Shown here: in pieces, positions 1-7,956 of the stretch
How positions within the stretch are numbered: position 1 is the stretch's first letter
Layout: every line of letters begins with the position of its first letter
Source: Asticcacaulis sp. AC466
GTDB lineage: Bacteria; Pseudomonadota; Alphaproteobacteria; Caulobacterales; Caulobacteraceae
DNA: 41,134 nt
Reading direction: 5' to 3'
NCBI RefSeq assembly: GCF_000495815.1
Contig: NZ_AWGE01000029.1
Location: 1-41,134 of the forward strand
The notes under the pieces: generated by a model
Databases searched by the model: none
The model's input: only the letters and a program-made list of their open reading frames with translations
What the model was told of the DNA's origin: nothing
Position numbers and translations under genes: made by a program

Positions 1-27
1 AGCCTCCGGAAAATCCGGGGCGGTTCA
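1..27 (-). mobile_element. Putative insertion-sequence terminus at window edge
   Basis: Read on the minus strand from base 27, the sequence starts TGAACCGCCCCGG and continues to the window edge with a GC-rich segment around a T-run. It starts with TG and, from memory, resembles terminal inverted repeats of IS3-family elements. It lies exactly where the abortive-infection reading frame stops, and the TGA stop is the first codon of this segment. The rest of the element would lie outside the window, so no transposase can be seen. An alternative is an ordinary hairpin, since CTCCGGA and TCCGGGG can pair around AAA. Confidence 0.45.
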
Positions 28-600
28 CACCTCTTGGTGTTGGTGGGGGGCAAGGTTCAGGTGTTCAGAAGCAAGCATCCAAAGTTTGGGCAGGTCCGCA
101 TCGTCTGGGTAGGTAGCCTGAGCTTCCTCTAAAACGTATTTGCAAACGGTTTCGAGAAGCGTGCGCGAAGCGGTAATTGCGCCCTCCGGGTCACTGGAAC
201 GGCGGTCAAGTGCCTTCTGCCAAATGCCATGCACATTCTCCGGATCGAAATCTTCTAGTGCATCACTGATCGGAGCAATCCCCGGCACTTTATCTTGAAA
301 CTCTAAGTGGTCCATGAGGGGTCTAAATTCATCCCATATGTACGCACGGCGCTCCTGATAATGTTTGAACTTCCCTTTTATAAACTGCCAAAATTGACCT
401 GCGTCCCGGTACCGGCGCAGCATGTCAGGTACCTTTTCCCGAGACACTGGACTCGTTAGAAGTTCTTGCCGCAGCCGAGAAAAATCACTTGAGCTGAGCC
501 CCCCAGGGTCTTGGGTTGCCGCCGCAACGAGACCGGCCTGAAGTTTCTCTGCCTTCTCCAACAGCGTCCGTTCATCGTCCTCAGTATAATCACCAGTCAT
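25..600 (-). CDS. Abortive infection (Abi_C) family protein, C-terminally truncated
   Basis: The product is 191 residues with no signal peptide or membrane segment. The central part (IWDEFRPLMDHLE, DFDPENVHGIWQKALDRR) and the stretch DPEGAITASRTLLETVCKYV, then YPDDADLPKLW and LNLAPHQHQE, match the abortive-infection C-terminal family as I remember it. Family members normally continue for about 70-80 more residues through an FK.ILGG segment and an LRN...DAHG motif, which is HEPN-like. Here the frame ends right after QEV at the IS-like terminus, so that motif is lost. The start is ATG at 600 with AGGAG a few bases upstream. Family role: phage defence, exact mechanism unknown. The fragment is probably inactive. 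It looks less GC-rich than the genes to its right, which would fit horizontal acquisition. Confidence 0.7.
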   Translation of the reverse strand: MTGDYTEDDERTLLEKAEKLQAGLVAAATQDPGGLSSSDFSRLRQELLTSPVSREKVPDMLRRYRDAGQFWQFIKGKFKHYQERRAYIWDEFRPLMDHLEFQDKVPGIAPISDALEDFDPENVHGIWQKALDRRSSDPEGAITASRTLLETVCKYVLEEAQATYPDDADLPKLWMLASEHLNLAPHQHQEV

Positions 601-784
601 CGACTCCTGCCTCGCTTCTATTTCAACTCATGGATTTATTTCCGCCAGCCACATCTACCTTCTCATAGATTGGCGTGAACTTGACTTGGAAGGGAAGCTT
701 GCGAAGGCTCCGCTCGGAGGAATCTGCGTGTCAGTTGCTTGCCACTCTTGGATTTACATAAAGCGGACATCCTCCGCAAACCCT

Positions 785-822
785 GAAAAAGAAAGGGCCT
801 AGCAACGGAAGCTGCTAAGCCC
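785..822 (-). terminator. Candidate rho-independent terminator, minus strand
   Basis: GGGCCTAGCA (795-804) and TGCTAAGCCC (813-822) form a ten-base stem with one mismatch around an eight-base loop. On the minus strand the hairpin is followed by a T-rich run (complement of 785-794). No gene on the minus strand ends into it, so its source transcript is unknown. Confidence 0.4.
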
Positions 823-969
823 AAGTTTATGTTGAGAAGATACCACTTACAAAGCATAAACTCTGCAATTGGCGTATCCCGGTCGCGTCACAACAACCGG
901 AATGGCAAAAACGGATCGCAAACGCGCACAGCATGGCTGACGCCGTCGGTTTAAGACCCGAAATTCATA

Positions 970-983
970 TGTAAACGTTTGCA
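970..983. promoter_or_regulatory. LacI/GalR-type operator-like palindrome
   Basis: TGTAAACGTTTGCA is a palindrome in 12 of 14 positions with the central CG step typical of LacI/GalR-family operators. It lies about 295 bases upstream of the GH97 start. Its core differs from the TGAATACGTATTCA boxes nearer the gene, so a second regulator of the same family could bind it. Confidence 0.4.
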
Positions 984-1130
984 CGCGTATTGCGCAAGAA
1001 AAAAAGTAGGCGTAAGGCAATAATTAGAAAAAATATTCTGTATTCACGCGGTTTGTCGTTGTGCCGTTGAGGGCGCGTGCTGTCTACGACGTCAGGCAAG
1101 GCTAAATGGGCCTTAAGGCGCGCGCAATCT

Positions 1131-1144
1131 TGAATACGTATTCA
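1131..1144. promoter_or_regulatory. Perfect 14-bp operator palindrome upstream of GH97 gene
   Basis: TGAATACGTATTCA is a perfect palindrome with a central CG, the form expected for a LacI-family dimer. Its centre lies 31 bases, about three helical turns, from the near-copy at 1162-1175. The likely binder is the LacI-type regulator encoded at 3522-4541 (inference). Confidence 0.55.
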
Positions 1145-1161
1145 ATTCGAATTCGTTCTGT

Positions 1162-1175
1162 TGAATACGTATGCA
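1162..1175. promoter_or_regulatory. Second operator copy upstream of GH97 gene
   Basis: TGAATACGTATGCA repeats the box at 1131-1144 with one changed base (T to G at position 12). The pair is on the same face of the helix and about 90 bases before the GH97 start codon, a suitable position for repression. Confidence 0.5.
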
Positions 1176-1264
1176 CCGGCTTTGCGGTGGCAAAGGGCTT
1201 TTGTACCGGACAAACTTGGCTTAAAGCGTGCTTGATAACGATTACAGGAACAAGGAAACCCGCC

Positions 1265-3391
1265 ATGATCTCCAGGCCGCGCCTGACGACTCTCGCCCTC
1301 TTTTTGCTGGCCGGCGGTGGTGCCGCACTTCCCGCCCTGGCTCAGGACGCCGCCCCGACTGCTGATGTGTCGCAGTCGTCGCAGGCCGCGCCGAAGTTCC
1401 AGACCATCGCCAGCGCGGATTCACCGGATAAGGTGTTGCATGTCGATGTCATGCTGAGCGGCGACGGCAACCTGTCTTATCAGGTGGTGAGAAAGGGTCA
1501 GGTCATCGTCAATCCGTCGCGCCTGGGCCTTATCCTGGCCAACGCGCCGAAATTCGACCGCTATTTCTCGCTCGAAGATACACAAACGACGACGCACGAC
1601 GATACCTGGGAGCAGCCGTGGGGCGAGCGCCGGCTGACGCGCAACCATTACAACGAATTACGCGTCAATGTGGTCCAGAAGACGTGGGATAACCGCAAGA
1701 TGACGGTGGTGTTCCGCATCTATGACGACGGCCTCGGGTTCCGCTATGAGTTCCCCGATCAGCCACAACTGCACAAGCTTGAAATCATGGACGAATTGAC
1801 CGAGTTCGCCATCGCCGATCCGGCCACAGCGTGGTGGGACGTGGCCGGCGAATGGAACCGTGAGGAATATCTTTACGAAAAGACGCCGCTGAACGAGGTC
1901 AGCGAAGCCCAGACCCCAATGACGATCAAGACGGATAAGGGGCTTTATATTTCCTTCCATGAGGCCGCTCTGGTCGATTACGCCGCTTACTGGCTGCGTC
2001 GCGTCGATGGCCAGCGCCTGAAAACCCGTCTGGCTCCGTCGGCCATGGGCGCGCCGGTGGTGCGTGATGCGCCGTTCCCGACGCCGTGGCGGACTATGCA
2101 AATCACCGACTCGGCGGCGGCTCTGTACAATGGCTCCGACCTGATCCTCAACCTGAACGAACCCAACAAGCTGGGCGATGTGTCGTGGGTCAAGCCGTAT
2201 AAATATGTCGGTATCTGGTGGGGGATGCACCTCAATAAATGGACCTGGGAAGCCGGACCTCGCCACGGCGCCACGACCGAAAACACCGAGGCCTATATCG
2301 ACTTTGCCGCGAAAAACGGCTTCCGCGGCGTATTGGTCGAAGGCTGGAACAAGGGATGGGAAGACTGGTTCGGCAAGGGCTACAACTTCTCCTTCACCGA
2401 AAGCTATCCTGATTTCGATCTGGCGGCCATTTCGGCCTATGGCCTGAAAAAAGGCGTGCATCTGGTCGGCCATAACGAAACTTCCGGCAATGTCGCAGTC
2501 TATGAACCGCAGATGGCGGCGGGCTTTGCCCAGTACGAAAAATACGGCGTCGATTCGGTTAAGACGGGCTATGTCGCCGATGCCGGGGGGGCGCGCGTCC
2601 GGGCCGCCGATGGATCGATCCGCTACACATGGAACGACAGCCAGGAAATGGTTCGTCATTACCTGCTAAACGTCACGACGGCGGCCAAATACCATATCGC
2701 CATCGATACCCATGAGCCGATCAAGGATACCGGCCTGCGCCGCACCTATCCGAACTGGGTATCGCGCGAAGGTCAGCGGGGCATGGAGTATAATGCGTGG
2801 GGCGATCCACAAAATCCGCCTGAGCACGAGGCCAACCTGGTGTTCACGCGCATGCTCAGCGGCCCGATGGATTTCACGCCGGGCATATTGTCTTTGCAGG
2901 GGCAGGGCAAACCGATTGCCTCGACCCAGGCGAAACAACTGGCGCTCTATGTTGTCTTGTATTCGCCGATCCAGATGGCGGCCGACCTGCCGGAAAACTA
3001 CGCTAAATATCCCAAGCCGTTCCAGTTTATTAAGGATGTGCCGGTGGATTGGGAGCAGTCAATCGCGCTCAACGGTGAGATTGGCGACTATGCCACCATC
3101 GTGCGCAAGGATCGTCACTCGGAAGATTGGTATCTCGGCGCGGTGACAGATGAAACCGAACGTAAGGTGTCTGTGCCTCTCACCTTCCTCGATCCGGCAA
3201 AAAAGTACGTCGCGCAAATCTATCGCGATGGTCCAAAGGCTGGCCTGACGGGCGATGCCCGCTTTGACATCGTTATCGAAGAAAAGCCGGTGACCGCCGC
3301 CGACACGCTGGAGCTCCGCATGGCGCCGGGCGGCGGTGAGGCCATCCGCTTTGTGGCCCAGGGCGGAAAAGTGGCGAAGAAGAAAAAATAG
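1265..3391 (+). CDS. Glycoside hydrolase family 97 (SusB-like) alpha-glucosidase
   Basis: The ATG at 1265 is preferred over the longer open frame from 1106. It has AAGGAA seven bases upstream and starts a clear signal peptide (ending ALPALAQ), whereas the upstream codons cover the operators. The exported product is 708 residues, close to SusB. An N-terminal beta-sandwich (about 45-290) is followed by the catalytic barrel, with VEGWNKGWEDW, HNETSG (403-408), VKTGYV and a GLRRTYPNWVSREGQRG block. Glu414, Glu484 and Glu508 have almost the spacing I recall for SusB Glu439/508/532. This favours an inverting alpha-glucosidase that releases glucose from alpha-glucans in the periplasm. The neighbouring LacI regulator and TonB receptor suggest a starch- or maltodextrin-type locus. 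The exact substrate is inferred. Confidence 0.9.
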   Translation: MISRPRLTTLALFLLAGGGAALPALAQDAAPTADVSQSSQAAPKFQTIASADSPDKVLHVDVMLSGDGNLSYQVVRKGQVIVNPSRLGLILANAPKFDRYFSLEDTQTTTHDDTWEQPWGERRLTRNHYNELRVNVVQKTWDNRKMTVVFRIYDDGLGFRYEFPDQPQLHKLEIMDELTEFAIADPATAWWDVAGEWNREEYLYEKTPLNEVSEAQTPMTIKTDKGLYISFHEAALVDYAAYWLRRVDGQRLKTRLAPSAMGAPVVRDAPFPTPWRTMQITDSAAALYNGSDLILNLNEPNKLGDVSWVKPYKYVGIWWGMHLNKWTWEAGPRHGATTENTEAYIDFAAKNGFRGVLVEGWNKGWEDWFGKGYNFSFTESYPDFDLAAISAYGLKKGVHLVGHNETSGNVAVYEPQMAAGFAQYEKYGVDSVKTGYVADAGGARVRAADGSIRYTWNDSQEMVRHYLLNVTTAAKYHIAIDTHEPIKDTGLRRTYPNWVSREGQRGMEYNAWGDPQNPPEHEANLVFTRMLSGPMDFTPGILSLQGQGKPIASTQAKQLALYVVLYSPIQMAADLPENYAKYPKPFQFIKDVPVDWEQSIALNGEIGDYATIVRKDRHSEDWYLGAVTDETERKVSVPLTFLDPAKKYVAQIYRDGPKAGLTGDARFDIVIEEKPVTAADTLELRMAPGGGEAIRFVAQGGKVAKKKK

Positions 3392-3445
3392 TCCATTCAG
3401 CGCATTCATTGGCGCGGAAGGTTGTCATCTGTCTTTGCAGTTTTT

Positions 3446-3463
3446 TGAAAGCGCTTGCTTTCG
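3446..3463. promoter_or_regulatory. Operator-like inverted repeat upstream of lacI-type gene
   Basis: GAAAGC and GCTTTC arms flank GCTT. The left part, TGAAAGCGCTT, resembles LacI-family operators such as TGAAAGCGCTTTCA. It lies about 60-75 bases before the regulator start codon, so autoregulation is possible. It does not match the TGAATACGTATTCA boxes. Confidence 0.35.
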
Positions 3464-3521
3464 CAAAGGAAACTATGTTTTCTCATCCCAAGCCCGTGTG
3501 AAAAGGGTTTGGGTGGGACGC

Positions 3522-4541
3522 ATGGATACACTTTCGAGTAAAATCAGGCTTGAGGATCTGGCGAAGATCGCAGGCGTTTCTGTGGCGACAGTGTCGCGTG
3601 CGCTCAACGATTCCCCTGCCGTCAATCGCGTGACCAAACGGCGGATATGGAAGATTGCCCGTGATCACAACTATGTTCTGAACCAGGACATGCCGATGTC
3701 GATGTCGGGATCTCAGGCAACGATCGCTATCGTCATTCCGCCGCCGCACGGCCGCGAAGGCCGCTTTTCAGATCCTTTTTATCAGGAAATGATTTCCGGT
3801 GTCGGCGAAGCGGCGCGGGACATGGGGTGCGACCTGCTGCTGTCGCACCTGACACCCAAAAGCCAGAACGACCTCGTCACTCTGATGCAGAATATCAAAG
3901 CCGACGGCGTCATCTTCCTTGGCCAAAGCTATCTGCACGACCGCTTCAACCAATTGGCGCGGTCAACCAACAAGTTCATTGTGTGGGGCCAGGAACTCCC
4001 CGGCCAAAAATATTGTACCGTCGGGTCGAACAATCTTCAGGGCGGCACGCGCGCCACGGCTCACCTCGCGCGCCTTGGGCGTAAGCGCATCGCCTATTTC
4101 GGTGAAACGGAAGGTACCGAAATGAAGCAGCGATTTCAGGGCTATCTCAATGTCCTGAATGAATCGGGCCACGTCTATGATCCGCGTCTGGTCGTCAACA
4201 CACATTTCGAAATTGCATCTGCCGAAAATGCTGTCCTCAGCCTGATCAATAAAGGCATTGCGTTCGATGGCCTGTTTGCCTGTTCCGACATTATTGCTTT
4301 CGGCGCCATTCGCGGTTTGATGCGTGCCGGCTTGCGCGTGCCGGAAGATGTTTCGGTGGTGGGCTACGACAATATCGTTTTGGCTTCGCTGACCCATCCG
4401 GCCCTGACGACTATTTCGCAGGATCTGGCCCGCGCGGGCAAGCTGATGGTCTCCAAGCTCATCGGCTCGATTTCCAATGACGAAAGCCATTCTGAGATCG
4501 TAGCCACTGAATTGGTAGTCAGGGAATCGTGCGGCGGTTAG
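3522..4541 (+). CDS. LacI-family transcriptional regulator
   Basis: The 339-residue product has an N-terminal helix-turn-helix and hinge (about 9-60: IRLEDLAKIAGVSVATVSRA, then RRIWKIARDHNY) followed by a periplasmic-binding-protein-like sensor domain (IVIPPPHGREG, DGVIFLGQ, GYDNIVLASLTHPALTTISQD). The length is typical. The ATG at 3522 is chosen because the HTH begins a few residues later; the open frame from 3336 adds an implausible leader. It sits between the GH97 gene and the TonB receptor gene, all on the same strand. It probably represses one or both through the TGAATACGTATTCA boxes and is released by a sugar. The effector is unknown. Confidence 0.93.
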   Translation: MDTLSSKIRLEDLAKIAGVSVATVSRALNDSPAVNRVTKRRIWKIARDHNYVLNQDMPMSMSGSQATIAIVIPPPHGREGRFSDPFYQEMISGVGEAARDMGCDLLLSHLTPKSQNDLVTLMQNIKADGVIFLGQSYLHDRFNQLARSTNKFIVWGQELPGQKYCTVGSNNLQGGTRATAHLARLGRKRIAYFGETEGTEMKQRFQGYLNVLNESGHVYDPRLVVNTHFEIASAENAVLSLINKGIAFDGLFACSDIIAFGAIRGLMRAGLRVPEDVSVVGYDNIVLASLTHPALTTISQDLARAGKLMVSKLIGSISNDESHSEIVATELVVRESCGG

Positions 4542-4548
4542 AGGAACA

Positions 4549-4579
4549 CGCGTTCAATTTGGCTTACGTATTGAACGCG
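4549..4579. repeat. 10-bp inverted repeat enclosing an operator-like core
   Basis: CGCGTTCAAT (4549-4558) and ATTGAACGCG (4570-4579) are perfect inverted arms around 11 bases, just after the lacI-type stop codon. No T-run follows, so a standard terminator is unlikely. The right half contains TTACGTATTGA, which matches the GH97 operator in about 10 of 14 positions, so this may be a regulatory site for the receptor gene. Confidence 0.4.
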
Positions 4580-5073
4580 AGGCGCGGAAAAACGCAAAAT
4601 GTCGAGCGGGCTGCATATTCGACCTGAGTTAATCCGAAGGCAGATCGCTCTAGCTCGGTTTGGTTGTGCGTCGGTCAACATTAATTGACCTATGGGTAAG
4701 GCGGCGCGATCCATGCCATATCGCTATTGCGACGAATTTGCAGTTTTTTGCAATTTTTTACACTTTGCGTCAAATTTTGTACCGGCCACTTCATTGTCTT
4801 ACGAAAGGCTTCATCACCAAATATTGCCGTAAAATAATATAAATCGTCCATTTTGCCATAATTTCGTATCTTGAAAGCCACAATATTACGAATAGTTCAG
4901 GTTTATAGCTGCAAATTTTTGCAAAGCATTGCAAAAACAACGGTGTTGTAGATACTCGCGCCTTAGACGCCAATAAGAGTGTCGTGAGGGTTGAGACGTC
5001 AAAGGCGAATGCTCCGCACATAATGACGGGGCAAGCGTTGATAAGATCAAAACGCAACACCAGGAGAGCTTAT
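4580..5073. other. AT-rich leader of the TonB receptor gene
   Basis: About 490 bases without a credible gene, markedly more AT-rich than the flanks. It holds GGTCAA-N6-TTGACC (4673-4690), a cluster of TTTTTTGCAA-like tracts at 4736-4762, and a strong TTTTTGCAA inverted repeat (4916-4937). Short frames here are low-complexity and have no ribosome site. A clear promoter could not be assigned. Confidence 0.5.
4916..4937. promoter_or_regulatory. Inverted repeat TTTTTGCAA-N4-TTGCAAAAA
   Basis: Nine-base perfect arms are separated by AGCA. The repeat lies about 140 bases before the receptor start. Related TTTGCA tracts recur at 4736-4762. It could be a repressor site or a leader RNA hairpin; the sequence alone does not decide. 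Confidence 0.35.
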
Positions 5074-7857
5074 ATGCTTAAATTAAAGGGTCGTAACGTG
5101 GCGTTCAGGACGCGCCTGCTGACCTGTGGCGCCACGGCTGCCGTATTGACCGCCATGTCGGTCGCGTTGCCTGCCATGGCTCAAACGACCACGGCACCTG
5201 CCGATGACACGACAACCATCGTCGTGACAGGCATCCGTCGCGGCATCCAGGACGCCATCTCAGCCAAGAAGAAATCGGCCCAGATCGTCGAAGCCGTCTC
5301 CGCCGAAGACATCGGCAAGCTGCCCGACGCCTCGATCGCCGAATCGATTGCCCGCCTGCCCGGCATTGCGGCCCAGCGCACAAACGGTCGCGCCCAGTCG
5401 CTGTCCATTCGCGGTCTTGGCCCCGATTACACCGTAACCACCCTGAACGGCCGCGAACAGGTTTCCACCGGTGACAACCGCTCTGTCGAATTCGACCAGT
5501 ATCCGTCGGAACTGATCTCCCAGGTCCTGATCTACAAGACGCCGAATGCTGGCATGACGACCCAAGGCATCGCCGGCACCGCCGATCTGCAAACCGTCCG
5601 CCCGCTGGCCTATGGCAAGCGCGCCGCCGCCATCAATGTCCGCGGCGAGCAGAACAGCGAAAGCGCTGCCGTCGGTGGCATGAAGAATACGGGCAACCGT
5701 TATTCGCTGATGTATATCGACCAGTTCGCCAACAAGACGATCGGCCTGGCCCTGGGCTATGCCCATACCGACTCGCCCTATCAGGTCCTGAAGAAGGAAC
5801 CCTGGGGTGACGGCGGCTATCCGACCTGCGGCGCGTGTCTGCCTGCAAATCAGAATCTGCTTATTCTCGGCGGCGCCAAGGACGGCATCATTTCGTCGAA
5901 CCTGAAGCGTGATGGCTATATGGGTGTCTTGGAATGGCGTCCGAACGACCACCTCCACATGACCCTGGACGCCTATCATTCCGATTTCCGCGAATTGCAG
6001 AAGATTGCCCGTATCGAATATCCGCTGGCCTGGGGTGCCAACCACCTGGCGCCGGGCTATACGGCGGGTCAAACCTTCGTCACACACGGCGTTTTCAACG
6101 ACGTCGCCGCTGTCGTCGAAAACTATACCAATGATCGCAAGGCCAAACTCGACGCCATCGGCTTGAACACCGAATACAAGCTGAACGACAACTGGGACCT
6201 GATGGCCGATGCGTCCTATTCGAAAGTGGCGCGCGACGACGTCATTCTGGAATCGACAGGCGGTACGGGCGCCAGCTCTTCTACGACCCGCCAGCTCGAC
6301 ACGGTGACCTTCGACACGCCGGACGATTACGGTCTGTCGACGCTTCATGGTGTTGTCGACTATTCCAACTTCGCCACCACCTTCCTGACTGATCCAGGCG
6401 GTTGGGGCGGCCCGGTCGCCAATCGTGCCGGCTACGTCAAGGCGCCGCATATCGAAGACGAGCTGTCGACGATCAAGCTGGCCGCCACGCGCCATATGGA
6501 TAATGTCTTTTCAAGCGTCAGCTTCGGCTATACCACCGCGCACCGCACGAAGGACAAGCAGGGCGTCGAAGGTTTCCTGTCATTGAAGACGGGGCCGCAG
6601 GAAGTTGTGCCTGAGAAGTATCGCCTCGGCGTCACCGATGCCGCCTTCCTGGGCGGGTCGTCGGGGATGATCTCCTACGACGGTCTGGCCATGTACAAAG
6701 ACGGCTACTTTAATTTCACGCAGGACGTCGGCCAGGACACGGTCAAGCGCACCTGGAACGTGGATGAGCATGTCGATGTTATGTTCGTGAAGGCCGATCT
6801 GGACACCCACCTGTTCGGTTTCCCGCTCACGGGTAATATCGGCATTCAGTCGCAGCACGCCAAGCAGACGGCCAAGTCCTACTTTACCGACGGCACAGCC
6901 AACGGCAAGACCCTGAAAACCGAAAGTGCCGACTACACCGATATCCTGCCGAGCGCCAACTTCAACTTCGCTTTGTCGGATGACATGACCCTGCGCGTTG
7001 GCGCTGGCGTCACCATCGCCCGTCCGCGTATGGACGACATGGCGGCGGGCGTCGGCTATGGCCCTATCTCCAACGGCAATCAACCGGTGCAGTTCAACGG
7101 CAGCAGCTATTACTGGTCCGGTTCCGGAGGCAATCCAAGCCTGCGTCCATGGAAGGCAACGGCGGTCGATATCTCATGGGAAAAATACTTCGGTCGCAAG
7201 GGATACGTCGCGATCGCCGGCTTCCACAAGACGTTGAACTCCTACATCTATAACCAGACCCTGTTGCGCGACTACACCGGGGCGGCAATCCCGACCGGCG
7301 CCGATCCAGCGGCCTATTCGCTGGCCCTGGCCAATCGTACCGGCACGGTCTCCGTCATGCAAAATGGCACCGGCGGCTGGATCCGGGGGGTAGAGCTCAC
7401 CTTGTCGGTGCCGGGCGATCTCGTCACGCCGTACCTGAACGGCTTTGGCGTCATTGTTTCAGGAGCGTTCAACGAATCGCAGATCAATCCGTCGGGCACC
7501 AACCCGATCGATCTGCCGGGTCTGTCCAGGCAAGTGATCAACACCACCGTCTATTACGAAAACCATGGCTTCTCGGCGCGTCTGTCCAATCGCTATCGCG
7601 GCGCTTTCCTTGGCGAAGTGCCGGACTATACCAACAGCCTGCAAAGCCGGTATGTCGCCGGTGAATCCCTGCTCGACGCCCAACTGGGCTACGAATTCCA
7701 GGGCGGCAGCCTGAAGGGCCTGTCCTTATCGTTCTCGGCGACCAACATCACCAACGAACCGTTCAAGCTCTACACCAAGGGCAACAAGAACAATGTGATG
7801 CGCTATGAAACCTATGGTTCGACCTACCTGTTCGGCGTGAACTACAAGTTCTTCTAA
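5074..7857 (+). CDS. TonB-dependent receptor (Xanthomonas/Caulobacter type)
   Basis: The ATG at 5074 has CAGGAGAGC upstream and begins a signal peptide ending ALPAMA-Q at residue 36; the open frame from 4984 adds 30 residues before it. The mature product is about 890 residues. A TonB-box-like IVVTG (49-53) leads into a plug domain with the hallmark EDIGKLPDASIAESIARLPG and RGLGPDYTVTTLNGRE. A long outer-membrane beta-barrel ends in phenylalanine (NYKFF), as needed for barrel assembly. These receptors import substrates too large for porins using TonB-ExbBD energy. Next to GH97 and LacI genes, an oligosaccharide such as a maltodextrin is the likely ligand (inference). A terminator follows the gene. 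Confidence 0.93.
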   Translation: MLKLKGRNVAFRTRLLTCGATAAVLTAMSVALPAMAQTTTAPADDTTTIVVTGIRRGIQDAISAKKKSAQIVEAVSAEDIGKLPDASIAESIARLPGIAAQRTNGRAQSLSIRGLGPDYTVTTLNGREQVSTGDNRSVEFDQYPSELISQVLIYKTPNAGMTTQGIAGTADLQTVRPLAYGKRAAAINVRGEQNSESAAVGGMKNTGNRYSLMYIDQFANKTIGLALGYAHTDSPYQVLKKEPWGDGGYPTCGACLPANQNLLILGGAKDGIISSNLKRDGYMGVLEWRPNDHLHMTLDAYHSDFRELQKIARIEYPLAWGANHLAPGYTAGQTFVTHGVFNDVAAVVENYTNDRKAKLDAIGLNTEYKLNDNWDLMADASYSKVARDDVILESTGGTGASSSTTRQLDTVTFDTPDDYGLSTLHGVVDYSNFATTFLTDPGGWGGPVANRAGYVKAPHIEDELSTIKLAATRHMDNVFSSVSFGYTTAHRTKDKQGVEGFLSLKTGPQEVVPEKYRLGVTDAAFLGGSSGMISYDGLAMYKDGYFNFTQDVGQDTVKRTWNVDEHVDVMFVKADLDTHLFGFPLTGNIGIQSQHAKQTAKSYFTDGTANGKTLKTESADYTDILPSANFNFALSDDMTLRVGAGVTIARPRMDDMAAGVGYGPISNGNQPVQFNGSSYYWSGSGGNPSLRPWKATAVDISWEKYFGRKGYVAIAGFHKTLNSYIYNQTLLRDYTGAAIPTGADPAAYSLALANRTGTVSVMQNGTGGWIRGVELTLSVPGDLVTPYLNGFGVIVSGAFNESQINPSGTNPIDLPGLSRQVINTTVYYENHGFSARLSNRYRGAFLGEVPDYTNSLQSRYVAGESLLDAQLGYEFQGGSLKGLSLSFSATNITNEPFKLYTKGNKNNVMRYETYGSTYLFGVNYKFF

Positions 7858-7879
7858 AGCCGACACGTCACATAAATTT

Positions 7880-7915
7880 GCACCCGTCGACTCTCCCGTC
7901 GGCGGGTGCTTTTAT
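7880..7915 (+). terminator. Rho-independent terminator after TonB receptor gene
   Basis: GCACCCG (7880-7886) pairs with CGGGTGC (7903-7909), followed by TTTTAT. A CCGTCGG segment sits inside the loop. It separates the receptor gene from the halogenase gene, so the latter either has its own promoter or depends on read-through. Confidence 0.75.
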
Positions 7916-7956
7916 ATTCTGATCGTCTAAGCTCATAAGATATTCGGGGAAACGCC

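Larger units (their letters stand above)
601..1264. other. Intergenic region between abi fragment and GH97 gene
   Basis: About 660 bases separate the leftward abi gene from the rightward GH97 gene. Bases 601-960 hold one minus-strand terminator-like hairpin (795-822) and a 64-codon leftward frame (663-857) that I do not believe is a gene. Bases 961-1264 are the control region of the GH97 gene, with an AT-rich stretch around 1000-1040 and three LacI-type palindromes listed separately. No tRNA or small-RNA structure was recognised. Confidence 0.6.

Noticed and set aside
663..857. 64-residue leftward frame between abi and the GH97 gene
   Set aside because: No ribosome site, no recognisable family, and the terminator-like hairpin lies inside it.
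858..1000. tRNA or tmRNA near the minus-strand terminator
   Set aside because: No cloverleaf, T-loop GGTTCGA-type sequence or CCA end found on either strand.
1106..1264. Upstream extension of the GH97 gene
   Set aside because: It runs through both operator palindromes and places 53 residues before a normal signal peptide.
1658..2659. 333-residue frame antisense to the GH97 gene
   Set aside because: It lies wholly opposite a well-supported enzyme gene and shows no domain; typical GC-rich shadow frame.
5260..6495. 411-residue frame antisense to the TonB receptor
   Set aside because: Composition mirrors the receptor codons and no family is recognised.
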